A stretch of DNA of 25,000 nucleotides from Symbiodinium natans. Lineage: Eukaryota; Sar; Dinophyceae; Suessiales; Symbiodiniaceae. Under the pieces are notes generated by a model. It worked only from the letters and a program-made list of their open reading frames with translations, ran no database searches and had not been told where the DNA came from. Shown piece after piece: positions 1-6,937 of this stretch; within the stretch, counting starts at the first letter, position 1; the number at the start of each line of letters is the position of its first letter. The stretch is from contig CAJNDS010002657.1 in assembly GCA_905221605.1 (NCBI GenBank), forward strand, positions 865,001 to 890,000, given 5' to 3'. The position numbers were made by a program, and so were the translations under genes.

Positions 1-38
1 ACCCCTAAACCCTAAACCCCAAACCCTAAGCCCCAAAA
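1..38 (-). repeat. degenerate CCCTAAA array
   Basis: About five imperfect CCCTAAA units (C-rich strand on +) open the window and lead into the island at 39. Confidence 0.9.
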
Positions 39-167
39 AGGAACTTCCTGGTGGTCCAGTGGTCCACCCATGTGATCAACCTCCTGCGCTACATCAACCT
101 GGCGAAGTTCGTGGGCTTCTGTGCCCTTTATCCGGAGGAGGAGGCCAGTCATGCTGTGTTTTCGCGG
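39..167 (+). CDS. exon-like open frame, membrane-helix-like peptide
   Basis: Not recognised. The frame from AGG at 39 is open through the whole unique island and translates with a hydrophobic stretch (INLLRYINLAKFVGFCALYP) followed by the acidic PEEEASHA. It sits exactly between a C-type and a G-type telomere array. No good donor is visible; the frame runs on into TTTAGGG. It could be a membrane-spanning exon of a larger gene, or chance. Confidence 0.25.
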
Positions 168-209
168 GGTTTAGGGTTTAGGGTTTAGGGCGGAGGGGGG
201 GGGGGGGGG
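168..209 (+). repeat. TTTAGGG units followed by a G homopolymer
   Basis: Three TTTAGGG units run into a tract of about 20 G broken by one T. The tract is long enough to block polymerases and to be miscounted in an assembly. Confidence 0.85.
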
Positions 210-311
210 GTGGGGGGGAATGCACGAGCCTCCTGCCCAAAGTCCATAGCTATCCTGAAGCCCAGAAGACATGGACACCGACCTTAAACCCGAAGCCCTA
301 AACCCCATGGC

Positions 312-437
312 TAAACCCTAAACCCTAAACCCTAAACCCTAAACCCTAAACCCTAAACCCTAAACCCTAAACCCTAAACCCTAAACCCTAAACCCTAAAC
401 CCTAAACCCTAAACCCTAAACCCTAAACCCTAAACCC
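312..437 (-). repeat. perfect CCCTAAA array, 18 units
   Basis: About 126 bp of uninterrupted heptamers, one of the purest arrays in the window. The island before it (210-300) has one open frame (ECTSLLPKVHSYPEAQK) with no clear splice sites. Confidence 0.95.
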
Positions 438-447
438 GAGCCGGCAG

Positions 448-504
448 GCGAAGAAAAGAGCTGAGCCTGAAGATCAGGCCATTTTTATGTTCATGATTCT
501 TTAG
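448..504 (+). CDS. exon-like open frame, 18 codons
   Basis: Not recognised. After an acceptor-like CCGGCAG the frame reads AKKRAEPEDQAIFMFMIL and stops at a TAG formed by the first TTTAGGG of the next array. It is flanked by a C-type array on the left and a G-type array on the right. Too short to judge. Confidence 0.15.
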   Translation, partial: AKKRAEPEDQAIFMFMIL

Positions 505-568
505 GGTTTAGGGTTTAGGGTTTAGGGTTTAGGGGGTAGGGGGTTTCGGGTTTAGGGTTTAGGTTTTT
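500..568 (+). repeat. TTTAGGG array with degenerate end
   Basis: Four perfect units, then GTAGGGGG and GTTTCGGG variants. Confidence 0.9.
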
Positions 569-695
569 TTGTGCTCATTATTCTTTTGGGGGAGGGAGGT
601 TGGGCGTTTCGTTAAGGTTGCCTTTGTTGCGGGTGGGGGGGGGGGCTAGAGGCTTCAGTTTTGTTTCTTGTTCCTTTCTTGTTTGTCCCTTGAAG
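569..695. other. G-rich then pyrimidine-rich spacer
   Basis: The first half is G-rich with an 11-G run near 640. The second half (655-690) is a T/C-rich tract that resembles the polypyrimidine tract of an intron and ends in TGAAG just before the frame at 696. Confidence 0.4.
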
Positions 696-758
696 GCCTG
701 TCAGGGTGGCAAACGGATTTTGAAGGGGTTTCTTGACTCTGTTTCGAGCGGTTTCTGA
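696..758 (+). CDS. exon-like frame with polypyrimidine tract and AG
   Basis: Not recognised. A pyrimidine-rich tract and the acceptor TTGAAG precede a frame of 20 codons (ACQGGKRILKGFLDSVSSGF) that ends in TGA. The upstream tract is one of the best acceptor contexts in the first kilobase, so a terminal exon is possible. The frame is also open upstream, so the start is not fixed. Confidence 0.25.
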   Translation, partial: ACQGGKRILKGFLDSVSSGF

Positions 759-835
759 GGCAAGCGTACTTATGGGTCTTATCTGTTCTCGGATGGTGGG
801 TTTCGGAGTTTTGGGCTTTAGCGTGTTTAGGGTGA

Positions 836-873
836 TCCTAAACCCTAGACCCTAAACCCTAAACCCTAAACAG
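836..873 (-). repeat. short CCCTAAA array
   Basis: Five units including one CCCTAGA variant. The stretch 874-1030 carries only short degenerate heptamer traces (TTTAGGG at 891, CCCCAAACC at about 1190) and no supported gene. The 117-residue minus frame across it is made of repeat translation plus an AT microsatellite. Confidence 0.85.
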
Positions 874-1014
874 GGTGCGGCCTTAGAGGCTTTAGGGTTG
901 TAGGTTCAGCCGGGGACTCGCTCCTAACAAGGCTGTCCCGAAATCAGCGCCGCACCCCCCAAGGCTCAATCCTCTACAGTGTTGTATAAGTTCTGTAAAG
1001 CTAGATAAATAAAT

Positions 1015-1110
1015 ACAAAATACATAAATAAAAAATAAGTAAAAACATATACATATATATATATATATAGTGTATATATGTATATAATTTTCATATGTAC
1101 ATACACATAA
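1015..1110. repeat. AT-rich microsatellite (TATA)n
   Basis: An AT island with (TA)n and ATGTATATA runs that ends in TTTTCATATGTACATACACA. It contrasts with the GC-balanced surroundings and has a twin at 22731-22830. Confidence 0.85.
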
Positions 1111-1245
1111 GTAGAGCGGGAGAGGGTATATTCTACATACCCGAGCATTCGAAGCCCATCGTCGTGTCCCAGACTTGGAGCCCTGAGCCCCAAACCCCAA
1201 ACCCCAAGGCCGAAAGCCTAAACCCGAAACCCTGAACCCTGACAC

Positions 1246-1348
1246 TTGGGATGCCCCCCCCTTACACTAACAGTCCTTAATCGGGACTATAGTTGCCCCC
1301 TATCATGATCCCGATTAAGGACTGTTAGTATAAGGGGGGACATCCGAA
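1246..1348. mobile_element. MITE-like fold-back element, family A copy 1
   Basis: The left end reads TTGGGATG, then C-rich sequence and ACTAACAGTCCTTAATCGGG. The right end is its inverse, CCCGATTAAGGACTGTTAGT, closing with CATCCGAA. The arms pair over about 40 bp with few mismatches around a loop of roughly 20 bp. Two more copies lie at 7280 and 22106. It has no coding capacity, so it is non-autonomous. No clear target-site duplication was seen. Confidence 0.7.
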
Positions 1349-1376
1349 TCTGAAACGCCCCCGGCCCCCAAGCCTT

Positions 1377-1517
1377 GAACCCTAAACCCTAAACCCGAAA
1401 CAAACCCCTAAATCCTAAGTGCTAAACCCTAAACCCTAAACCCTAACCCTAAACCAACCCTAAACCCTAAACCCTAAACCCTAAACCCTAAACCCTAAAC
1501 CCTAAACCCTAAACCCC
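1377..1517 (-). repeat. CCCTAAA array
   Basis: About 17 units with a few CCCTAA and CCCGAAA variants, directly right of family A copy 1. Confidence 0.95.
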
Positions 1518-1520
1518 AAG

Positions 1521-1586
1521 AAGCAGGACTACTATGGTTTCGGCTCGAGGAGCGCCCGGTGGACCATCAATCTGCTGATAGGCAGC
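1521..1586 (+). CDS. exon-like open frame between arrays
   Basis: Not recognised. After an acceptor-like CCCAAG the frame reads KQDYYGFGSRSARWTINLLI and stays open to the G-type array at 1589. The mix of aromatic, basic and hydrophobic residues is protein-like. There is no clear GT donor. Confidence 0.2.
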
Positions 1587-1587
1587 C

Positions 1588-1660
1588 CAGGGTTTAGGGT
1601 TTAGGGTTTAGGGTTTAGGGTTTAGGGTCTAGGGTCTAGGGTCTAGGGTTTAGGGTTTCC
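1588..1660 (+). repeat. TTTAGGG/TCTAGGG array
   Basis: About nine units; a run of three TCTAGGG variants is clustered together. Confidence 0.95.
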
Positions 1661-1680
1661 AGCCAAGTGTTTCCAGGGGT

Positions 1681-1858
1681 GAGGGGTTTAGGGTTGACAG
1701 GGTTTAAGGAGTTTAGGGAGTTTAGGGAGTTTAGGGGGTTTAGGGGGTTTAGGGGGTTTAGGGGTTTAGGGGGTTTAGGGGGTTTAGGGGGTTTAGGGGG
1801 TTTAGGGGGTTTAGGGGGGTTTAGGGGGTTTAGGGGGTTTAGGGGGTTTGGGGTGTAG
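1681..1858 (+). repeat. 9-mer array (TTTAGGGGG)n
   Basis: The unit is nine bases, not seven, so every frame repeats in phase and can stay open. It produces artefactual frames: GLG/GFR repeats on + (1667-1858) and PPK/LNP repeats on - (1636-1887). Confidence 0.9.
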
Positions 1859-1930
1859 GGTGGAGGGTGCATTTTATGTTTTTTCAAGTTTTGGGTTTAT
1901 GGTTCAGGTTTTAGGGTTCAGGGCTTACAG

Positions 1931-2033
1931 GTGGTAGAAAGGAGCGGATACAGTACGGCATCCGATACTTTGAGGCTGAGACCGGAGGCCGCAAGGAGTT
2001 TTTGTGGGCTTCGGATTCTACGTTTTTCGGCTG
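1931..2033 (+). CDS. candidate internal exon with good splice sites
   Basis: Not recognised. The acceptor GGGCTTACAG ends at 1930 and the donor GTAGGTG starts at 2034. Between them the frame from 1933 is open for 33 codons (GRKERIQYGIRYFEAETGGR, then KEFLWASDSTFFG). The translation is charged and aromatic, with GGRKE appearing twice (starting TGGRKERI... and again ETGGRKEF). It is 103 bp, the same length as the candidate at 5266. One of the best-bounded exon candidates in the window. Confidence 0.4.
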
Positions 2034-2039
2034 GTAGGT

Positions 2040-2150
2040 GTCAAGGTGTCAGGGTGCATGGCTTAGGGTTTTAGGATTTAGGGTTAGGGCTTAGGCTTTA
2101 GGATTTAGGGCGGTGTTCTATGTAGAATGCCCCCCCCCCCCCCCTCGGCG
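2040..2150 (+). repeat. degenerate TTTAGGG units and a C homopolymer
   Basis: Scattered GGATTTAGGG-like units, then a run of about 15 C at 2130-2144. Confidence 0.75.
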
Positions 2151-2181
2151 CGTTGAGCCTTGGTGTGTTTGTGTCAGGCAC

Positions 2182-2309
2182 GCCCTAAACCCTAAATCCT
2201 CAACCCTAAACCCTAAACCCTAAACCCTAAACCCTAAACCCTAAACCCTAAACCCTAAACCCTAAACCCTAAACCCTAAACCCTAAACCCTAAACCCTAA
2301 ACCCTAAAC
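2182..2309 (-). repeat. CCCTAAA array, about 17 units
   Basis: Mostly perfect heptamers; two variants at the left edge. Confidence 0.95.
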
Positions 2310-2310
2310 A

Positions 2311-2412
2311 CAACAAAAGAATTTGCTTGATGCAGCTAAAGATGAGCCTTCAAATTCACAGTCTGGACCCCGAAGCCCAAAACCTCAGGGTTTTCTTGTT
2401 CTGGAAGTTTAG
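2311..2412 (+). CDS. exon-like open frame, 33 codons
   Basis: Not recognised. The island between a C-type and a G-type array is open throughout: QQKNLLDAAKDEPSNSQSGP followed by RSPKPQGFLVLEV, ending at a TAG in the first TTTAGGG. Hydrophilic and Ser/Pro-rich. A possible acceptor TGATGCAG lies at 2328-2335. Confidence 0.25.
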   Translation, partial: QQKNLLDAAKDEPSNSQSGPRSPKPQGFLVLEV

Positions 2413-2600
2413 GGTTTTGGGTTTAGGGTTTTGGGTTTTGGGTTTAGGGTGTTGGGTCTTAGGGCTTTAGGGCTTTAGGGCTTTAGGGCTTTGGGGCTCT
2501 TTAGGGCTTTAGGGCTTTAGGGCTTTAGGGCTTTAGGGCTTTGGGGCTTTAGGGCTTTAGGGCTTTGGGGCTTTGGGTCTTTGGGGCTTTGGGGTCTAGG
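2405..2600 (+). repeat. TTTAGGG array that becomes an 8-mer (TTTAGGGC)n
   Basis: A few heptamers, then about 15 units of the octamer AGGGCTTT with AGGGC/GGGGC alternation. A local block of one variant. Confidence 0.9.
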
Positions 2601-2608
2601 GTTCACGG

Positions 2609-2773
2609 ATGAGTCTCCCAAGGCCAAGAGTTCAGAGGAAGCCGTTACATGAGCCTAAATCTTCTAAACCTTTCACCACGATAGTTCCGAAAGAATCCCA
2701 GAAGAAGCCTGAAACCCTAGAAGCCCTTGCAACCCTAAGCCCTAAGCCCTCAACCTTAAACCCCAAACCCTAA
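2609..2773 (+). CDS. hypothetical small ORF, 54 codons from ATG
   Basis: Not recognised. It starts MSLPRPRVQRKPLHEPKSSK, continues PFTTIVPKESQKKPETLEA, and ends with repeat-derived TLNPKP before TAA. The unique part is basic and Pro/Lys-rich, like a disordered tail. A TAG lies three codons upstream of the ATG. The last 15 codons are only CCCTAAA translation, so the real C-terminus (if any) must come earlier. Confidence 0.25.
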   Translation: MSLPRPRVQRKPLHEPKSSKPFTTIVPKESQKKPETLEALATLSPKPSTLNPKP

Positions 2774-2820
2774 GCCCTAAACCCTAAATCCTGAACCCTA
2801 AAAGCCCTAAAGCATAGAAG
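2690..2820 (-). repeat. degenerate CCCTAAA/CCCTAAGC array
   Basis: About 14 diverged units overlapping the end of the ORF at 2609. Confidence 0.85.
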
Positions 2821-2939
2821 CCCTTGAGTGTTTTGCCAGGGGTGGTCTTCGGCACTCTCAACCCTTTCATTCCGAATCACGGCTGCTTTCTTTCTTTTGG
2901 TTTAGGGTTTCATAGGTGCAGTATAATATATAGGGGGCT

Positions 2940-3090
2940 GGAGGGCTTTGTTTGGGGTTTGGGGTTTAGCGAAATAAAGAAATGTGTCAGCTTCATCTGT
3001 TGCAAGGGTTAGGGTCTAGGGTCTATGGTTTAGGGTTTAGGGTTTAGGGGCTAGGGTTTAGGATTTAGGATTTAGGGTTTAGGGTTTGGG
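2940..3090 (+). repeat. degenerate TTTAGGG array
   Basis: GGTTTGGGG, TCTAGGG and TTTAGGA variants around a unique patch. The island before it (2821-2930) has a Met-initiated frame without splice support. The island after it (3091-3230) shows nothing convincing. Confidence 0.8.
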
Positions 3091-3235
3091 CACATTCAAG
3101 CAAACCCCGCTGCCTGGATCTTTTTATACACCTTAGATGTAGAAGTCACGGCTGCTTTTTGCGGCACTTGTGAGTTTGTTGAGGCTTCTAAACCATAAGC
3201 CTATAGGGCCCAGCCCCAAAGCCTATTTCTGGACC

Positions 3236-3385
3236 CCAAGCCCTAAAAAACCTAAACACCAAGCCCCAAACCCTAAATCCTAAACCCTAAGCCCTAAACC
3301 CTAAACCCTAAACCCTAAACCCGAAGCCCTAAACCCTAAACCCTAAACCCTAAATCCCAAACCCCAAACCCTTAAGCCCCAAGCG
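3236..3385 (-). repeat. CCCTAAA array
   Basis: About 18 units with CCCTAAG and CCCCAAG variants. Confidence 0.9.
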
Positions 3386-3469
3386 CTTGCACCCAAGGAT
3401 CCTGTCCCTCGTCAACTTCGTCATCTGTCGTGCCCCCGGCTCGCTTTGGACAGCTTTTTCTTAGGGTCC

Positions 3470-3592
3470 TGAACCCTAAACCCTAAACCCTAAACCCTAA
3501 ACCCAAAACCCTAAACCCTAAACCCTAAACCCTAAACCCTAAACCCTAAACCCTAAACCCTAAACCCTAACCCTAAACCCTAAACCCTAACA
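3470..3592 (-). repeat. CCCTAAA array ending in an acceptor-like CTAACAG
   Basis: About 17 units. The last one is edited to CCCTAACAG, a good branch-point/acceptor mimic, directly before the frame at 3594. Confidence 0.9.
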
Positions 3593-3593
3593 G

Positions 3594-3775
3594 CGCTAAA
3601 CATATCCTCTGCTGGGACTCCGGGTCTTCTTGTGCCAGGAGTCGTGTACGGCTATCTCATCATCTGCACGGAAACAAGGACCCAGGGACAAAAAGATGCA
3701 TCGTTCTGGGGTTGGGGGTTTGAGTTGGCGCTTGGGAGACTCAAACATCGTCTGCGATGCGTGATGTCGGCTTAG
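3594..3775 (+). CDS. exon-like frame with one hydrophobic helix, 59 codons
   Basis: Not recognised. The acceptor CCTAACAG is followed by a long open frame: a hydrophobic start (GTPGLLVPGVVYGYLIICTE), then TRTQGQKDASFWGWGFELAL and a basic end (GRLKHRLR) before TAG, itself followed by GTCAGG. GTGATG at 3761 is an alternative donor. It looks like a membrane segment with a soluble flank. An 80-codon minus frame (3596-3838) overlaps; I prefer the plus frame for its composition and acceptor. Confidence 0.35.
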
Positions 3776-3851
3776 GTCAGGGCTCTCAGCACACAGAGTT
3801 TTAAATTCACATCCCCTTATCCCTAAGGGCAGCTGCACGGTCGCTTAGTAT

Positions 3852-3958
3852 CTACTAGTAATTGCTTAAGAACCCCCTTCCAAACAAAAATCTTCCTCGC
3901 AAGGCTAATCTAGTGATTATCATGTGTTATTCTTTTGGGGTTCTTAAGCAAATAGTAG
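3852..3958. mobile_element. MITE-like fold-back element, family D
   Basis: The left arm CTACTAGTAATTGCTTAAGA and the right arm TTCTTAAGCAAATAGTAG are inverted copies of about 22-25 bp, with TTGCTTAAGAACCCC shared exactly. The element is 107 bp with an AT-rich core and no coding capacity. Confidence 0.65.
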
Positions 3959-4048
3959 GTCTGGGTCCTTAATTGGCGACCCGTTACATACCTTGGGCCC
4001 ATACTTCAGAGCCCTTTAAAAGAAGGTAGACCAGATTCGGGGTTCAAG

Positions 4049-4092
4049 GGCTTAGGGTTTAGGGTTTAGGGTTTGGGGTTTGGGGGTTTTCG
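4049..4092 (+). repeat. TTTAGGG array, degenerate right end
   Basis: Four units followed by TTTGGGG variants. Between 3959 and 4048 lies unique sequence with GGGCCCATAC, a motif shared with family C elements. Confidence 0.85.
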
Positions 4093-4099
4093 GGTCAAG

Positions 4100-4149
4100 G
4101 CTCCGCTCCCCATCCCTACGACCCTGAACAGCAGCTGAAGGCTTTGTAT
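4100..4149 (+). CDS. short exon-like frame ending at GT
   Basis: Not recognised. Following GGTCAAG the frame reads SAPHPYDPEQQLKALY and ends at GTGCCC. It is one of several islands with a plausible AG...GT pair. Only 50 bp. Confidence 0.2.
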
Positions 4150-4401
4150 GTGCCCTAAACCCTAAACCCTCAGACCTTATACTTGGGCCTTGAAGAGATT
4201 CCTGTAGAATAGCTTTACTGCCCAAGTACATTGTTGAATAAGCTGGAACTGCGACCTGCGCTGAGGTGTTCAGGGTAAAGGGTTTAGGGTTTAGGGTTCA
4301 GGCATGCTGGCTTGCTGCTTTGAGAAGTCTCTAGGGCCTCGGATTTAAGGTCTCCAGGATTTAGGAGTGGCTATGGGATTCAAGATGCAAGGCCTCAGCG
4401 A

Positions 4402-4498
4402 TAAACCCTAAACCCGAAACCCTAAACCCCTAAACCCTAAACCCTAAACTCCTAAGCTCCTAAACCCGAAGCCCTAAGCCCGAAACTCCTAAACCCTT
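4402..4498 (-). repeat. degenerate CCCTAAA array
   Basis: About 12 units with CCCGAA, CTCCTAAG and CCTAAGC variants. The island 4150-4400 before it contains a small GTAAAG donor context near 4275 and nothing firmer. Confidence 0.85.
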
Positions 4499-4501
4499 TT
4501 C

Positions 4502-4586
4502 CCTGAATCCGTGCGAGGAAGCCAGACTTGGGCGGGAACTTCTGGGTCAAGAACCTGCCCCTCGTCCCAACTACTTCAAGAAAGGT
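4502..4586 (+). CDS. exon-like open frame
   Basis: Not recognised. One frame reads CEEARLGRELLGQEPAPRPN followed by YFKK up to GTTTAG. A second plus frame (KPDLGGNFWVKNLPLVPTTS) is also open, so the frame is ambiguous. It lies between a C-type and a G-type array. Confidence 0.2.
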
Positions 4587-4642
4587 TTAGGGTCTAGGGT
4601 GTAAGGTTTAAGGTTTAGGTTTTAGGGTTTAGGGGTAGCCCA
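4583..4642 (+). repeat. degenerate TTTAGGG array
   Basis: Seven diverged units. The island to its right (4643-4730) has a fragment related to the GTAGGCCCTTATTCC family (CCCCTTTTTG..AAAAAGAGCACCC). Confidence 0.8.
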
Positions 4643-4731
4643 GTGGTAGCTTTTGCCCCTTTTTGTTGGCTTAAGCTACATCAACCCCAAAAAGAGCACC
4701 CTTACGACCAGTAGAGTTTATGGCTTGGTTG

Positions 4732-4882
4732 GGTTTAGGGTTTAGGGTTTAGGGTTTAGGGTTTAGGGTTTAGGGTTTAGGGTTTAGGGTTTAGGGTTTA
4801 GGGTTTAGGGTTCAGGGTTTAGGGTCTAGGGTCTAGGGTTTAGGGTTTAGGGTCTAGGGTCTAGGGTTTAGGGTTTAGGTTT
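4732..4882 (+). repeat. TTTAGGG/TCTAGGG array, about 21 units
   Basis: A long, nearly perfect G-type array; TCTAGGG variants occur in adjacent pairs. Confidence 0.95.
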
Positions 4883-5001
4883 CAAAATTTCGAACTGCAT
4901 GTACACCATGTTTCGTTATCATGGAGGAGCTTCCCTCTGCTGCCTACGTATACCCGCGAGCCTTGAAGTATGGTTTTGTTGTCTCAAACCCTAAACCCTA
5001 A
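4879..5001 (+). CDS. exon-like open frame, about 33 unique codons
   Basis: Not recognised. The unique island between a G-type and a C-type array reads FRTACTPCFVIMEELPSAAY then VYPRALKYGFVVS, running into NPKP of the repeat and TAA. Protein-like composition, no obvious donor. Confidence 0.25.
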   Translation, partial: VSKFRTACTPCFVIMEELPSAAYVYPRALKYGFVVSNPKP

Positions 5002-5072
5002 ACCCTAAACCTTAAACCCTAAACCCTAAACTCCAAACTCTCGACCCTCAACCCCAAGCCCTAATCCCTAAA
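4985..5072 (-). repeat. CCCTAAA array, degenerate right end
   Basis: Five clean heptamers, then CTCCAAA, CCCTCAA and CCCCAAG variants. Confidence 0.9.
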
Positions 5073-5090
5073 CGGTGTAGAGCTGTTCAG

Positions 5091-5157
5091 ACCCAGGCAC
5101 CCAGGGGTCGGGTTCGAAGTTTTGTGGGGCTTCTCGCAGACGAGGGTGGCGAAGCAG
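5091..5157 (+). CDS. candidate internal exon, 67 bp
   Basis: Not recognised. The acceptor GCTGTTCAG ends at 5090 and the donor GTGATG starts at 5158. The frame reads TQAPRGRVRSFVGLLADEGG then EA. Both splice sites lie at the borders of the unique island and the frame is open throughout. Confidence 0.3.
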
Positions 5158-5164
5158 GTGATGG

Positions 5165-5222
5165 CGTTTAGGGTTTAGGGTTTAGGGTTCAGGGTTCGGG
5201 GTTCAGGGTTCAGGGTTCAGAT
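5165..5222 (+). repeat. TTTAGGG then TTCAGGG array
   Basis: Three TTTAGGG units followed by five TTCAGGG/TTCGGGG units; the variant units are contiguous. Confidence 0.9.
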
Positions 5223-5265
5223 TTGGTTTACGGGCGAAACCCTAAACTCCAGACCTTCATCGCAG

Positions 5266-5368
5266 ACCAAGGAACCATGTGCTGCAAGGAACCATCTTGT
5301 ACACACTCCTGATGACTGGCGTCCTGCTCGATCGCTCGCCGAACTATATTCCGGGAGCACCTTGCCCT
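5266..5368 (+). CDS. candidate internal exon with canonical GTGAGT donor
   Basis: Not recognised. The acceptor TTCATCGCAG ends at 5265 and a consensus GTGAGT donor starts at 5369. The 34-codon frame reads PRNHVLQGTILYTLLMTGVL then LDRSPNYIPGAPCP: a hydrophobic helix followed by a Pro-rich loop, as in a multi-pass membrane protein. Among the best splice contexts here. An overlapping minus frame (5228-5428) lacks such borders. Confidence 0.4.
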
Positions 5369-5499
5369 GTGAGTTTTCCAGTGTTTGTAACCACGAGTTT
5401 TGCCGTCAGCTATTGATATAGAGAGCACCTAAACCTCAGACCTAAACGACAAACACTAAATGGCCCTAAAACACGCCAACGCCTGGACTTACAAACCCT

Positions 5500-5625
5500 A
5501 AACCCAAACCCTAAACCCAGTAAGGCCACGGTTCGTGTAGGTTCGTTTCGGTTTCCGGGAACATACTCTGGAACGGTTCCGGTTCACGCGGTTCGCTGCG
5601 GCTTGCGGTTCGGAGGGGGCACATG
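5500..5625 (+). repeat. GGTTCG-rich low-complexity patch
   Basis: Many copies of CGGTTC/GGTTCG (for example ACGGTTCG, GGAACGGTTCCGG, CGCGGTTCGC) in about 100 bp, unlike telomere units. Two plus frames are open through it, so coding cannot be excluded. Confidence 0.4.
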
Positions 5626-5730
5626 CACCTAACAGCCCTGAGAGCGCCTCAAGCATGCTGAAGCATGGGGTTGTTGGGTAACAAAAGGGGTCTAGGGTTT
5701 TTTTAGGTACTCGGGCATTCCCAGTAGCCT

Positions 5731-6116
5731 ATGAACCCTACTACGCCCGCACAAGCACAAAGCCATGCTCGAATGACCAAGCCACCACTTGACATGTAAG
5801 TTGTAAGGTTTGGAGCTCATTTAGGGCTCAAGTCGTTGGATCCCTCTCTTCTGGGCATTCCTTAGTCCAGGGTAAAGACTTTCAAAGCATGCAGCCGAAG
5901 TTGCTGTTGAAACTGTTGCGGAATTCATACGTAGCCTTTAGCGGCTTGAAATATCCCGGGAACTTTGAATGGTATGGTCTTTGGGTCCGAACAGCGTTAA
6001 AGAAAAGTCCTAATGAGAGCCTGTGTGTAACGGCGCAGCAACGTAGGGTGCGCATCGTGAACAGGGGGGATGAGTATCCCCATCTCCTTGAAGCCAGCAC
6101 TTCCCCTGAACCCTAG
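5731..6116 (+). CDS. candidate two-exon small gene (97 codons spliced)
   Basis: Not recognised. Exon 1 opens with MNPTTPAQAQSHARMTKPPL and ends at 5795 against a consensus GTAAGT donor. A 92-nt intron (5796-5887) ends in CTTTCAAAG. Exon 2 (5888-6116) joins in frame as MQPKLLLKLLRNSYVAFSGL, then KYPGNFEWYGLWVRTALKKS and a basic stretch QQRRVRIVNRGDEYPHLLEA, stopping at a TAG in a CCCTAGA unit. The junction restores ATC (Ile) with no frame loss. The 5' end could instead be an acceptor (CCAGTAG) of an upstream exon. A 72-codon minus frame overlaps exon 2; the plus frame has the splice support. Confidence 0.4.
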
Positions 6117-6220
6117 ACCCCTTAATGACGCCCTTCCAGATACCCTAACCCCTAGACGGTAAGCCCTAAGCCCCTTTAAGCACCTGTCTAAAGAACCTGA
6201 AGCCCAAAAACTTCCTACAG

Positions 6221-6370
6221 CTTTCTCCTCAGGCAGTTTCCGTCACGTGCCTGGCCTACCTCGGCCGATCGTACTGGTTCTTTGAGAAGCACTACCGGTG
6301 GCAGGCGAGGGAGTACACAGTCTACCAGTCACACGCGAAACGCACGAAACCCCCAAGCCAAGAATTTTAG
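6221..6370 (+). CDS. exon-like open frame rich in aromatic residues, 49 codons
   Basis: Not recognised. The acceptor CTTCCTACAG (a second AG, CTCCTCAG, lies 13 bp further) precedes LSPQAVSVTCLAYLGRSYWF, then FEKHYRWQAREYTVYQSHAK and RTKPPSQEF before TAG. The hydrophobic start followed by a W/Y/H/R-rich segment is unlikely to be repeat-derived. Plus and minus Met-initiated frames over 6243-6524 are alternatives with less natural composition. Confidence 0.35.
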   Translation, partial: LSPQAVSVTCLAYLGRSYWFFEKHYRWQAREYTVYQSHAKRTKPPSQEF

Positions 6371-6477
6371 GGCCCTTTCCGCCACATTCATCCGACTTGT
6401 CTACCCCGCGCCCCCAAAATCTGCATCGATGGCTGCGATCCCCACTAGCCTTCAAACCATAGCCCTAAGCCCTGGGG

Positions 6478-6542
6478 TTGAGGGTTTAGGGTTGAGGGTT
6501 GAGGGTTTAGGGTCTAGAGTCTAGCTAGGTTTTAGGGTTTAG
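6478..6542 (+). repeat. degenerate TTTAGGG array
   Basis: About eight units alternating TTGAGGG, TTTAGGG and TCTAGAG. The last TTTAG serves as an AG for the frame at 6543. Confidence 0.85.
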
Positions 6543-6664
6543 GGAGTGTGCGACCCATTGTCGAAAGAGCGGAGAATTTGGATGGACATCTTCCAACTTT
6601 TCGGCTGCCACCATAGGGTGTATGGTTTAAAGGTACCTTTAACCCTCAGACAGAGCCACAAAAG
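6543..6664 (+). CDS. candidate internal exon, 122 bp, GTGAGA donor
   Basis: Not recognised. It begins directly after TTTAG of a telomere unit and ends at a consensus AG|GTGAGA donor. The frame reads VCDPLSKERRIWMDIFQLFG then CHHRVYGLKVPLTLRQSHK. It shows how a telomere heptamer could serve as a 3' splice site. It is convergent with the minus-strand exons starting 34 bp downstream. Confidence 0.4.
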
Positions 6665-6697
6665 GTGAGAGTGGACTTCGGCAGTTTCTCAACCTAC

Positions 6698-6937
6698 AGT
6701 CATCACAGGGTTGTAATTTTTAGGTCTTAGGGTTAGGGTAACCTGCAAGGCGCTTCCCTTCGTTGAGATCATGTACAAAGACAAGGTGTCTTGGTTGATG
6801 CCGGCGTCCGGCAGTAGTTTTCCTTCATGATTATCCCCGCATAGCATTGCTGTGGAACGCTGCTGCATGTATATACAAAACACTAAACAAGTACTTACGT
6901 AAAGCCATTTCATAAATACATCAGCTGGATGAGTAAG
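6698..6937 (-). CDS. candidate ubiquitin-like domain fragment, two exons
   Basis: Read on the minus strand. Exon 1 (6937-6899, 39 nt) lies between the acceptor TATTCTTTCAG and a consensus GTAAGT donor and encodes LTHPADVFMKWLY. A 36-nt intron (6898-6863) ends in ATACATGCAG. Exon 2 (6862-6698, 165 nt) encodes QRSTAMLCGDNHEGKLLPDA, then GINQDTLSLYMISTKGSALQ and VTLTLRPKNYN, and meets GTAGGT. The stretch GK-L--D...TLS-Y-I--K-S-L---L-LR follows the second half of the ubiquitin fold (beta3, the loop with the GK turn, TLSDYNI, beta5). There is no C-terminal diglycine, so it would be a ubiquitin-like domain rather than a conjugated modifier. The intron length is a multiple of three with no stop, so retention also reads through. 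The fold call rests on my motif reading alone. Confidence 0.4.

Noticed and set aside
1-40. True chromosome end at the start of the window
   Set aside because: Only a few degenerate units, and equal arrays of both polarities occur throughout; a terminal telomere would be one long array of one polarity.
892-1245. 117-codon minus frame
   Set aside because: Made of heptamer translation (GFRVSGLGFRP) plus AT-microsatellite translation (YIYICICFYLFF).
1636-1887. Repetitive ORFs on both strands (PPK/LNP and GFR/GLG)
   Set aside because: Frame-preserving 9-mer telomere variant; no unique sequence.
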